Of a stretch of DNA of 64,000 nt, positions 16,769 through 24,580 are shown one piece after another. The stretch comes from DATFVJ01 sp963727015. GTDB taxonomy: Bacteria; Actinomycetota; Actinomycetes; Streptosporangiales; Streptosporangiaceae. The stretch covers positions 62,001 to 126,000 of the forward strand of contig CAVSEV010000012.1 of assembly GCA_963727015.1 (NCBI GenBank), read 5' to 3'. A model generated the notes under the pieces. That model had not been told where the DNA came from. It was given only the letters and a program-made list of their open reading frames with translations, and did no database searches. The translations under genes and the position numbers were made by a program. Position 1 is the first letter of the stretch; every line of letters begins with the position of its first letter.

Positions 16769-19294
16769 GTGTATCGGGCTCTGATCATCTGTAACTCGCG
16801 CTTCCCAGATGGCCGCGGCGAGCTCGGCGATCTGCACGGGCCAAAGAAGGATGGCTTCCTGCTCCGGGACGTCCTCACCGACCATACGACCGGGATGTTC
16901 GACAAGAGTGAAGTGCAGAACCTCAACGAGGGGGAATCACGCGAGGTCACTTCAGCCGTCGAGGAGTTCTTCGGCGCCGCGGAGCCAGACGACACGCTTC
17001 TCTTCTACTACAGCGGGCATGGCCGCACGCGGAACCAACAGCTATTCCTCTGCGCGCAGGACACCAATGTCGACAAGCTGTACTCCACTGCTATCCCGAG
17101 CGCAACGCTGAAGGATATCGTGGCCAGCAGCCTCGCTCAGGTCAAGATTCTGGTCCTGGATTGCTGCTACAGCGCGATGTTCAAGGGTGGTGAGATCGCC
17201 GACGAGTTCGCCGGTACCGGTCGCTTTGTGATCGCTGCGACGTCAGCGACCGAGCGCGCGAGCGATGGGCAGTTGCGGGGTCTGCCGAGCCCTTTCACTG
17301 GGGCTCTCGTGGAGGCATTGTACTCTCGGGCCGAGGATCGCGACGGCGATGGCCTAGTCGATCTTGATGACGTATACACCTACCTGGATACGGTCTCCGT
17401 TGCCGGGGCCCGGCCGCACCGGAAGTTCGACGGAGCGGGAGCGGTCCCGATTGCCCGCCGGGTAGTCAGACAGCCAGGGAATCACGCGCGCCAGGACTCG
17501 CCATCGGCCAGCCCTGTTCCGGAAAGGCTATCCGTTGGCGACGACGCTGCTGTTTACGCGCTTGAGTCCGCCCAGCCGGACCTCCCGTACCTGGACCGTA
17601 CTATCTCCGATGCGTCCTTCAGCCAGAGCCGGGTTGACTCTTTCCGCGCCCAGATGCGCAGCGACCTGCTAGAGGACATGCCCCTTAAGCTCCCGCCGAC
17701 GGAGTTTCTCAGGCGGGCGGGTCTCATACGACACGGCCGACTCACGTACACGGGCCTGCTCCTATTCGGCGAGAATCCGACGACCTATCTTCCCGCCGCC
17801 GTTGTCCAATGCGTCAGGTTCCACGGCACCACCATGACGGCGCCTCTGGAAACCATTGACCTGCAGGGATCAGTCCCGGAGCTGATCGTCAGAGCGCGCG
17901 ATTTTGTAGCCGCCCTTGCGCGGACCGGGGAGTTGCCGACTGCAGGCGGGGCTTATGCCGAGGCGGCCTACCGTTATCCCATGATCGCAGTCCGCGAGAT
18001 CATCGCCAATGCCGTCGTGCACCGCGACTACGCGGATCCGGAATCTTGCGTGCAGATCCACGCCTTCGACGACCGGATAGAGATCATTAGCCCGGGTAAG
18101 TGGGGCGGCGCTCCGATCACCGAGTCGGGGGAACACCCGATCGGGCAGCTTGAACGGCGATCCCAGAAGCGTAACTTCCGCCTGGCACAGACCCTGACCT
18201 GGTCCAAGCTTGTGGAAGGAGTCGGTGCCGGGGTACCCCGGTCAATCGCCGACTGCGAGTCGACCGGTGCCCCCGAGCCGGTGGTCGCGACGGATGAGCG
18301 TGTGGTTCAGGTCACCATCTTTCCCAAGCCTTCTTCGGAGCCGACCCGGCGACCTTCGGAGCCGACCCGGCGACCTTCGGAGCCAACCCGGAGACCTTCG
18401 CCGACTATCCGGCAACGAGAACTCGGTCGGCGCCTGCGCGAGGCCCGCACTGGGCTTGACCTAACCATCGAGGACGTGGCTTCCGAGCTCCTATGCTCGG
18501 CCACCAAGATTAGCCGTATCGAGACGGCCGTGCGCCGCCCGAGCCTACGCGACGTCCGAGACTTGTGCACCCTGTACAAACTGGACGAGGCGACCGCAGC
18601 GAAGCTGATGGACCTCGCCCGCGGGGCACGTGAGCCAGGCTGGTGGGGGCAGTACGACGATCTATACCTGGTTCCATACATCGGCATGGAGCAGGAAGCG
18701 TCGGAGATTATATGTTACTCCATGTTCTACGTACCGGCCTTGCTGCAAACAGCCGATTATGCCCACGCGATTATCAAGGCCATGATTCCTGAAATTCAGC
18801 CCGAGATCCATCAGCAGCATGTTGAGGTGCGGCTCCGCCGTCAGGAGCTCCTGGACGGTAAGCATTCCCTGATCTATCGGGTGTTCCTCGATGAGGCTGT
18901 GCTCCACCACCCAGTCGGTAGTCATTCGCTGATGGCCAGCCAGCTTGAGAAGATACTAAAACTCGCGCAGGCCGGCGGCGTGACGGTACAGATAATTCCG
19001 TTCAAAGTCGGCCCTCATCCGGCAGCCGATAATGCATTTGTCTTTTTGGAATTCGCGCAAGCGATATCGCCCATAGTCTTTGTTCAAGGCATTGTCAATA
19101 ATTACTACTATGAGCGCGATGCGGACATAGCCCGGTTCCGCAAAGCAATCGAGTACCTGCGCGATGTCGCGCTTAGCCCACGTGATTCGGTGCAGTTCAT
19201 TACCAGCGTGCAGGAAGCCTACGCCAGGGGTTCCTCGCCGACGCTGACCTGGACCTTGAATCCTTCTAGAGCCCGAGATACTGGGGATCGTTAG
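16769..19294 (+). CDS. Four-domain fusion: caspase peptidase, GHKL ATPase, XRE HTH, DUF5753
   Basis: One continuous 841-aa frame from GTG 16769. Residues 1-232 are a C14 caspase-like domain: LIICNSRFPD, catalytic His84 in YYSGHGR, catalytic Cys in LVLDCCYS (Cys133 by family analogy). Residues about 270-520 match the C-terminal half of AlbA_2/RecG-like proteins, ending in a GHKL ATPase: GRLTYTGLLLFGENPTTYLP, REIIANAVVHRDYAD (N box, Asn414) and DDRIEIISPGKW. The usual N-terminal AlbA DNA-binding domain is absent, its place taken by the caspase. Residues 523-545 are a linker with SEPTRRP three times. Residues about 548-610 are an XRE helix-turn-helix (GRRLREARTGLDLTIEDVAS), and about 620-830 a DUF5753 domain (FYVPALLQTADYAHAIIKAM, VTVQIIPFKVGPHPAA). 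I infer a protease that cleaves host proteins on infection, gated by nucleotide binding and by the C-terminal sensor/repressor module. I know of no described protein with this order. Confidence 0.85.
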   Translation: MYRALIICNSRFPDGRGELGDLHGPKKDGFLLRDVLTDHTTGMFDKSEVQNLNEGESREVTSAVEEFFGAAEPDDTLLFYYSGHGRTRNQQLFLCAQDTNVDKLYSTAIPSATLKDIVASSLAQVKILVLDCCYSAMFKGGEIADEFAGTGRFVIAATSATERASDGQLRGLPSPFTGALVEALYSRAEDRDGDGLVDLDDVYTYLDTVSVAGARPHRKFDGAGAVPIARRVVRQPGNHARQDSPSASPVPERLSVGDDAAVYALESAQPDLPYLDRTISDASFSQSRVDSFRAQMRSDLLEDMPLKLPPTEFLRRAGLIRHGRLTYTGLLLFGENPTTYLPAAVVQCVRFHGTTMTAPLETIDLQGSVPELIVRARDFVAALARTGELPTAGGAYAEAAYRYPMIAVREIIANAVVHRDYADPESCVQIHAFDDRIEIISPGKWGGAPITESGEHPIGQLERRSQKRNFRLAQTLTWSKLVEGVGAGVPRSIADCESTGAPEPVVATDERVVQVTIFPKPSSEPTRRPSEPTRRPSEPTRRPSPTIRQRELGRRLREARTGLDLTIEDVASELLCSATKISRIETAVRRPSLRDVRDLCTLYKLDEATAAKLMDLARGAREPGWWGQYDDLYLVPYIGMEQEASEIICYSMFYVPALLQTADYAHAIIKAMIPEIQPEIHQQHVEVRLRRQELLDGKHSLIYRVFLDEAVLHHPVGSHSLMASQLEKILKLAQAGGVTVQIIPFKVGPHPAADNAFVFLEFAQAISPIVFVQGIVNNYYYERDADIARFRKAIEYLRDVALSPRDSVQFITSVQEAYARGSSPTLTWTLNPSRARDTGDR

Positions 19295-19839
19295 TGACGT
19301 AGCCTGTGGTTGACCAGGAGTCCTCTCCTCGGATTGCGGCATAGCTTTGGGGCCCAAAGTCGCATCGTGCGCGGAAGATCGGCATTGATGCTGAGCTACC
19401 GGTCGGCGCGGTCGTTGTGACATCCAAATCAACGCATAAGTATGCGGGGAGTCAACGTCCGCTATTCGGCAGATGAGGTCGGCGGGGCGGCAGGCCAGCA
19501 ATCTTGAGCATGACGTGCGGATCGGCGTGACGTGACAGAACATCCGTTCTCGGGCGCCCTGGACGACCATCTTGGCCGCTCGCCAGGACGTCCCGAACGG
19601 CGGGAGTGTGCGCGTCCCTCGAGACGAGCGCCGATCACGCGATGTAGTGAGATGTCGTCCGCGGCTCCGAAGTCCGAGCGCCGAATCGGCGCCTGGGTGG
19701 TGGCCGTTGACACCTGGGCAACGGGTCAATGATCGGGGAAGCGAAGTGACACATAGATGGACCTGGTTGTGGTCTTCTTCGTGATCTGTGCGATCGCCCG
19801 GCTGCGCAAGGGCTGGGCGTTAGCAACCGCCCGCTAGCG
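19295..19839. other. Gene-poor stretch downstream of the caspase fusion
   Basis: About 545 bp with no gene I can support. At 19757-19837 a 26-codon frame (MDLVVVFFVICAIARLRKGW) would give a short hydrophobic segment with a basic tail. It resembles small membrane peptides but has no clear ribosome site, so I do not call it. Confidence 0.4.
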
Positions 19840-20469
19840 TTACCGGACCCGTGCGGGGCCCGGTTGGTTACGCCTGATCGCGGCTAGCCAGGCCTGGACC
19901 TGCGTCGTGCCGTCCATCGGGTGGATCTCGAAGGTGTCGGCGGTAATCGACTCGATGGCCCAGCCGTCGCTGAACGCCGCGCGCAACTCGTCCGCGCGGA
20001 CGCGGCGCGGGCCCCAGGTCCCTGGCTGCCCATCGCTGAAGCACATGAGGTAGCAAGCGCCGGCTGGTCTCAGCACAGCCGCGAGGCTGGCGACGTACCG
20101 GGCCCGGTCGTCGTCGCCGAATACGTGGAACACCCCGCTATCGATCACCGTGTCGGCAGTGAGGCTGAGGCGGCCGAGGTCGAGTGCGTCTGCCACTTCG
20201 AACCGCGCGGTCAGCCCGCGCTCGGACGCTTTCGCGCGCGCCCGCGCGATCGCGGTCGGCGCAACGTCGATGCCGGTGACATCGGCGCCACGACTGGCTG
20301 CGAACAGCGCGTTCTCGCCGGCGCCGCAGCCAGCGTCGAGAAGGCGTCCGGTCAGGCGCCCCTCGTCAGCGAGCCGGACAAAAGTCGGCTGCGGCCTGCC
20401 GATGTCCCACGGGGCCGGCGTGTCGGCCGTGTAGCTGGCGTCCCACTCCGGGTGCGCTTGTTCCGTCAT
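19840..20469 (-). CDS. Class I SAM-dependent methyltransferase
   Basis: 209 aa, ATG at 20467-20469. Motif I LLDAGCGAGENALFAAS (residues about 44-60) is the SAM-binding glycine loop. DVTGIDVAPTAIARARA supplies the acidic residue that binds the ribose, and DTVIDSGVFHVFGDDDRARY is motif IV/post-I. The N-terminus WDASYTADTPAPWDIGRPQP resembles small thiopurine/tellurite-type methyltransferases of actinobacteria. The acceptor cannot be read from sequence. It stands alone between two gene-free stretches, and GTGGAGGCACTG upstream may supply the ribosome site. The frame is intact with normal composition, so it is a likely functional island or backbone gene. Confidence 0.85.
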   Translation of the reverse strand: MTEQAHPEWDASYTADTPAPWDIGRPQPTFVRLADEGRLTGRLLDAGCGAGENALFAASRGADVTGIDVAPTAIARARAKASERGLTARFEVADALDLGRLSLTADTVIDSGVFHVFGDDDRARYVASLAAVLRPAGACYLMCFSDGQPGTWGPRRVRADELRAAFSDGWAIESITADTFEIHPMDGTTQVQAWLAAIRRNQPGPARVR

Positions 20470-20847
20470 GAGTCAGTGCCTCCACAGAATGGTGGTCTCG
20501 GGCCCAGTCTCGCGCCGCGGCCGTGCGTTCGCGGGCGCCGGGCGCGGCCGCAGCCCGGGTCCCAGATCAGCCAGATCGGCGCACCCTCGCCGGGGGACGT
20601 CGAAATCGCACTTGCCACGCCGATCGGCGGAACTGGGCGCTGGATGTTCGCCGCAGGCCGACTACTCACTGCGATCGGCGTCAGATGCGGAGAACATGCA
20701 GGTGCATCGCTGCCGCCAGTATCCGTGACCCCGCACCTGACCGTGAACCACACCTGGGTCCGGGCTCGCTCTAGCCCGTCTAGCCGAAGCCAGGAGCGGA
20801 CGCTGATGACTGTGCAGCCCTACCTTATCGTGGCGGAGGTGCGCACT
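20470..20847. other. Gene-free stretch before the IS21 left end
   Basis: About 380 bp of high-GC DNA. I see no conserved gene or RNA. It holds the promoter side of the methyltransferase gene and the target flank of the IS21 element. Confidence 0.5.
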
Positions 20848-20912
20848 TGTCAACGGCCAAGTCCGTGTCTCCTCTGGTGGCCAGAAGAAAGTCTCCATCC
20901 CTCGGGTTGATC

Positions 20913-21178
20913 TCAGGTCTTGTTGAGGCGTCCTCCTGTTCTGGTTCGGGCTTGGCGCATGCGGAACGATTCTCCTTCGGTGACCACGACGATGCTGTGG
21001 TGCAGGAGCCGGTCAAGCAGGCTGACGGCGGTGGTGTGCTCGGGCAGGAACCGGCCCCATTGGTCGAAGGGCCAGTGGGAGCCGATACCTAGGGCGCGGC
21101 GTTCGTAGGCGGCGGCGACGAACCGGAACAGCAGCTGAGCGCCGGTGTCGTCGAGGGGGGCGAAGCCCACCTCGACCA
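20913..21178 (-). pseudogene. IstB C-terminal fragment
   Basis: Reads EVGFAPLDDTGAQLLFRFVA, AAYERRALGIGSHWPFDQWG, LPEHTTAVSLLDRLLHHSIV and FRMRQARTRTGG. This is the end of the IS21 helper ATPase, beginning right after the Walker B Asp that is left on the other side of the insertion (LVIVD at about 22143). Sensor residues and the DRLLHH arginine region are intact in this piece. Confidence 0.85.
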
Positions 21179-21329
21179 GCTATCTGGTGTTCGAACATAC
21201 TTTTGACACGTTTCCGCAGGTGGGGACGTTGCGGACACGTCCGCAACGTGGCTGGTGCCGTGCCAGGCAGGGTTGCCCTGCCGGTCATGCCCGGGAGTGT
21301 TCTGGGGAGCGGCGGCGTGCGGTTGCCGT

Positions 21330-21830
21330 TGATCTTGGCGTGGTCAATCGAAGCGGATGTGCCGCAGGGTCGTCGCGTAACGGCGCAGCGATGCCCGTGC
21401 TCGTCCACCGGTGTCCGGAACGATGGGCAGTGCAGCGATCCGGGCGATCGTGTCGGCGGCTTGGGGCACTGTCTGCTGGTCTGTAGGGATGTGCTGGGCG
21501 GACTCGGGCTCACGCAGCCGGGCCAGGCACTCATCGAGCCTGTCCACTGCCCAGCGCTCCCCGCCTGAGCCCGTAGCTGAACCCGCGTCGGCTGAGCCGC
21601 CGTAGCACCGTGGCGCGGTCGGCCAGCAGCGCGAAGTGGCGCACATCGTGCCCGTCGTCGCGGAGCCCGCCGATGATCTGCGTGAAGTAGCGGGAGTCGG
21701 TCATGGTCATGGGGACGATGACCGGGCCTTCATGGTTGCGTGCGACCAGGTCCAGGACCTCGCGTACGCCGGACCGCCACGCTGGCAGGTACTGAAAATC
21801 CGTGCGCAGGGCGGGCGGGAGCATGCAGGC
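21330..21830 (-). pseudogene. TmrB-like P-loop protein fragment, frameshifted
   Basis: Contains LRTDFQYLPAWRSGVREVL, GPVIVPMTMTDSRYFTQII and DVRHFALLADRATVLRRLSR, then, after a shift near 21570, ERWAVDRLDECLARLREPES and TVPQAADTIARIAALPI. This order matches tunicamycin-resistance (TmrB)-like ATP-binding proteins. The N-terminal P-loop (GxxGxGKT) is gone, the sequence running straight into an integrase fragment. It was carried into istB as part of the insertion. Non-functional. Confidence 0.65.
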
Positions 21831-21834
21831 GGTT

Positions 21835-22068
21835 GTCAGAATACTCCCACCAGCGAGCCAGCGATGTGGCATACGAGCGGACCGTGTTCGGCGAGGACTG
21901 CTGCGCCACCCGCAAGAACTCGAGGTACTCCTCGACCGGACCGACCGGAAGGTGATCCTCACCGGTCACCGTCCAGGTCCGCTGCCCGTCGAGCAGGACA
22001 CGCTGCACCCCCATGCAGGTGATCATGCCGACGTCGCCGAGGTTGGTGTGGGACCTGGATAACGACAC
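21835..22068 (-). pseudogene. Tyrosine integrase N-terminal (core-binding) fragment
   Basis: The minus strand gives VQRVLLDGQRTWTVTGEDHL, PVGPVEEYLEFLRVAQQS and SPNTVRSYATSLARWWEY, the SAM-like core-binding domain of a tyrosine recombinase. It stops at EYSDNRL, where the TmrB-like fragment begins. The catalytic domain is absent. Together the two fragments form the 965-bp insert that splits istB. Confidence 0.75.
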
Positions 22069-22142
22069 GCCGACGTGGGAAAACAGCAGCTCAGGCCACG
22101 TTGGCTGACGTTACGGACGGGGGCCGGGGAACCCCGGATAGG

Positions 22143-22614
22143 TCCACGATGACCAGGTCGGCGCGCAGCAGGTTCTCGATGACGCGGCCGACGGAGTTGT
22201 CGGCCAGTCCCCGGTAGAGCGTTTCGGCCAGCTCGGCGGCGGTGAAGTAGCGGACCTTGTGCCCGGCGTGGACGGCGGGGCCGACCGCGCAGTAGTTCTC
22301 GGTGGCGCGGATCCATTCCAGGGAGGCGAGGTAGTCGAAGGTTGCGCGTGGGATCGAGGACGCGGCGACGTCGAACTCGTCGATGGTCTTGACGACTGGG
22401 AACGCGGCGGCTTTCATCCGGGTGCGGGTGCCGGACTCGTCGCGGGCGGTGATTTCGGCGTCGATGAGGGTCCGCAGGAACTCCTCCGGGTTCCACCGCT
22501 GTGTCTTGGCGGTGACCAGCAGCTCGGGTGCGAGACGGCGTATCGCGGCGAGCTTGAGGCGCCGCAGCCCGCCGTCGAGGTCGGCGGCCAGCGCCGGGAC
22601 GGTGGTGGCGGTCA
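22143..22614 (-). pseudogene. IstB N-terminal fragment with deleted Walker A motif
   Basis: Begins MTATTVPALAADLDGGLRRL at 22614, overlapping the istA end. It continues KTQRWNPEEFLRTLIDAEI, IPRATFDYLASLEWIRATEN, then YCAVGPA joined directly to VHAGHKVRYFTAAELAETLY and ENLLRADLVIVD. Intact IstB proteins have GPAGTGKS plus about 10 residues between those pieces, so an in-frame deletion of roughly 45 bp has removed the nucleotide-binding loop. The frame then runs into the foreign insert at about 22143. Confidence 0.8.
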
Positions 22615-22615
22615 T

Positions 22616-24076
22616 GACACGTCTCCGATTTTGTATGCGGACAGCGGCCGGGTGGGCACGTGGGGCAGTTCCAGGACGAGGGCGTCCCCGGCCGCGCGGG
22701 GCTGCGGGGTCCCGGCCCCGGCAGCCAGGATGGAACGGACGTCCTCGGCCCGCCACCGGCGGAACGTGACCGCCCGCTCGAGCGCGGCCAGCAGCGGCTG
22801 ATCTCCGTGGGCGGCCCGCAGAGCGGCCAGCTCGTCCAAGTCTGAGGCGAGCCGGGTGTTGCCGGACGCAGCCGACCCGGTGAGGAACGCCTCGGCGACC
22901 GGGCCCAGCATGCAGAACGCCTTCTCCGCCGCGGTCTTGGGCCGGACCGCCCGGCGCGGCGCTGGCCGCGGCCCACCGTAGTGCTCATCGAGCACGCTGG
23001 CTTCGCCGGGGGCGACCGGTGCGTGGTCAGCGACGACCTCACCGGTCGCGGTGTCAGTCACCAGCAGCCTGCCGCCGGACTCGACGACGGCGACGGTGTG
23101 ACCGATCAGCTGGGCCGGCACTGAGTAACGGGCCGACCCGAACCGTACACACGACAACCGGTCCACCTTGCGGGTGCGGCGGCCCTGCCGATGACCGGCC
23201 GCAGCGACGGCAGGACCGATAGCAGATCCCGCTCCGCATCCAGCCGCTCGGCCGGGATCGCGCAGATCTCCGAGTGCGGCACGCCGTTCACCTCCGCGCA
23301 CCACTGGCGGGCCGCGGCATTGGCCGCGCCCAGATCGGTGAATGGGGCTTGCGGGACCACCAGATCGCGCTTGGCATAGCCGACGAGGTTCTCCACGATC
23401 CCCTTCGACTGCGGATCGGCCGCCTCGCACCAGTCCGGCCGGAAACAGTAGTGCGTGGCGAAACGGACGTAGTCCGCGGTGGGCACCACCTTGTTGGCGA
23501 CCACACCGCCTTTCAGGCAGCCCATCCGGTCGGCGAGCACGACCTTCGGGACACCGCCGAGCTCCTCGAAGCATTTGGCCAGCAGCGACAGCGTGGTGGC
23601 GGCCCGCTCGTTGCCGGCGAACCGCACGAACCGGACCCGCGACCAGGCCAGCACCGCAGAACACATGCAGCGCGCCGGCGCTTCCCCAGTCGATCGCCAG
23701 GACCTCACCCGGCGCCCACACCGCCGGGCGCCGCCCCCGATGATTGTCACGCCGCCACGTCTTCTTCGCCGCCGCGACCAGACGGCGGAAGTTACGGGCC
23801 GACCCCGGATACCCGGCGGCCCTGGCGGCCGGGCAGCAGCCGCTTGGCCGAGATCCGGCCGTGGGTGGCCTGCACCTTCTCAGCGACCAGATCGCCGACC
23901 GGATCGTAGTTGTGACCACGCGGCCTGCGGTCCGGCGCCTTGCCCCCGGCCTCCTGCCGCTCGATGATGCGCTTGACCGTCTTGTGGTTCACGCCGCACA
24001 TCACGGCGGCCCCACGGTAGGTGCCCACCTGCTGGTAGGCAGCGATAACATCCATGACTTCCCTCGCAGACTTCAT
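22616..24076 (-). pseudogene. IS21 transposase IstA, several frameshifts
   Basis: From 24076: MKSAREVMDVIAAYQQVGTY and CGVNHKTVKRIIERQE (HTH), then ISAKRLLPG. A shift near 23820 leads to RNFRRLVAAAKKTWRR and RPAVWAPGEVLAIDWG (first Asp). A further shift near 23640 leads to VRFVRFAGNERAATTLSLLA, VVLADRMGCLKGG (second Asp) and PDWCEAADPQSKGIVENLVG (Glu). A last shift near 23160 leads to VDRLSCVRFGSARYSVPAQL and LIGHTVAVVESGGRLL. The DDE triad is recognisable, but three shifts prevent a full-length product. Confidence 0.85.
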
Positions 24077-24172
24077 GACTGAGAGGCCCCCCCGGGCGGT
24101 GATCGTGACTGGCTGACACCGCCACCCTCACCGCCCGGGGCTCACACTCCCCGGCGACACGTCGAACAAGGG

Positions 24173-24240
24173 ATGGAGACTTTTAACTGGCCACCAGCGG
24201 AGACCTCGATCTGGCCACCAGTGGAGACTTTTTCATGGCC
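24173..24240 (-). repeat. Subterminal transposase-binding repeats of the IS21 element
   Basis: GGAGAC(N8)CTGGCCACCAG occurs at 24175 and 24199, and a related GGAGAC(N8)TGGCCA at 24223, giving three units of about 24 bp. The opposite end carries the inverted equivalents near 20855-20903. Such arrays are where IstA assembles. Confidence 0.65.
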
Positions 24241-24247
24241 ACGGACA

Positions 24248-24580
24248 GACGTGATCAATGCTCGGTCAGCCCGGGCTCATCTTCAACCAGCGCCTTGGAA
24301 TGGCGTCACGCTGAGCGCAGCAGGAGTTCAGATCGCAGGGGCTCAGGTGGACCGCCGCTAGACTGTCCCGCCCCGCCGATAGTTGCCATGGCCGTGCTTC
24401 CAGGCGAGCGCGACAGGACAAAGCGATCCGCTGGGCCATCTACGCCCTCCGCTGCCACTCCGCCACCCAACCGGTTCGGCTGATACTTGTTGTATCCGGA
24501 ACAATCCGGGCGATTGCTTACTGGCCGGTAGGTGCGGCATGGGCTACATCTGGGCTGGCAGGCGCAAGGGGTGAGGCCTA
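24248..24580. other. Upstream region of the cyclase-NB-ARC gene
   Basis: About 330 bp with no gene. An AT-richer stretch, GATACTTGTTGTATCCGGAA (24482-24501), is a possible promoter area for the gene starting at 24581. I see no clear operator. Confidence 0.4.

Larger units (their letters stand above)
20848..24247 (-). mobile_element. IS21-family element, internally rearranged
   Basis: Termini start TGTC with matching GGCCA and GTCTCC blocks at both ends (20848 inward and 24247 inward). Inside the right end (24173-24240) GGAGAC...TGGCCA occurs three times in about 70 bp; the left end has two GTCTCC blocks. These subterminal repeats are typical transposase-binding sites of IS21. The element holds istA (frameshifted) and istB (split by a 965-bp insertion and missing its P-loop). 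Total 3400 bp against about 2.4 kb expected. No target duplication is seen. Confidence 0.8.

Noticed and set aside
19757..19837. 26-aa hydrophobic peptide gene
   Set aside because: No ribosome site or homology that I can see; kept only as a remark.
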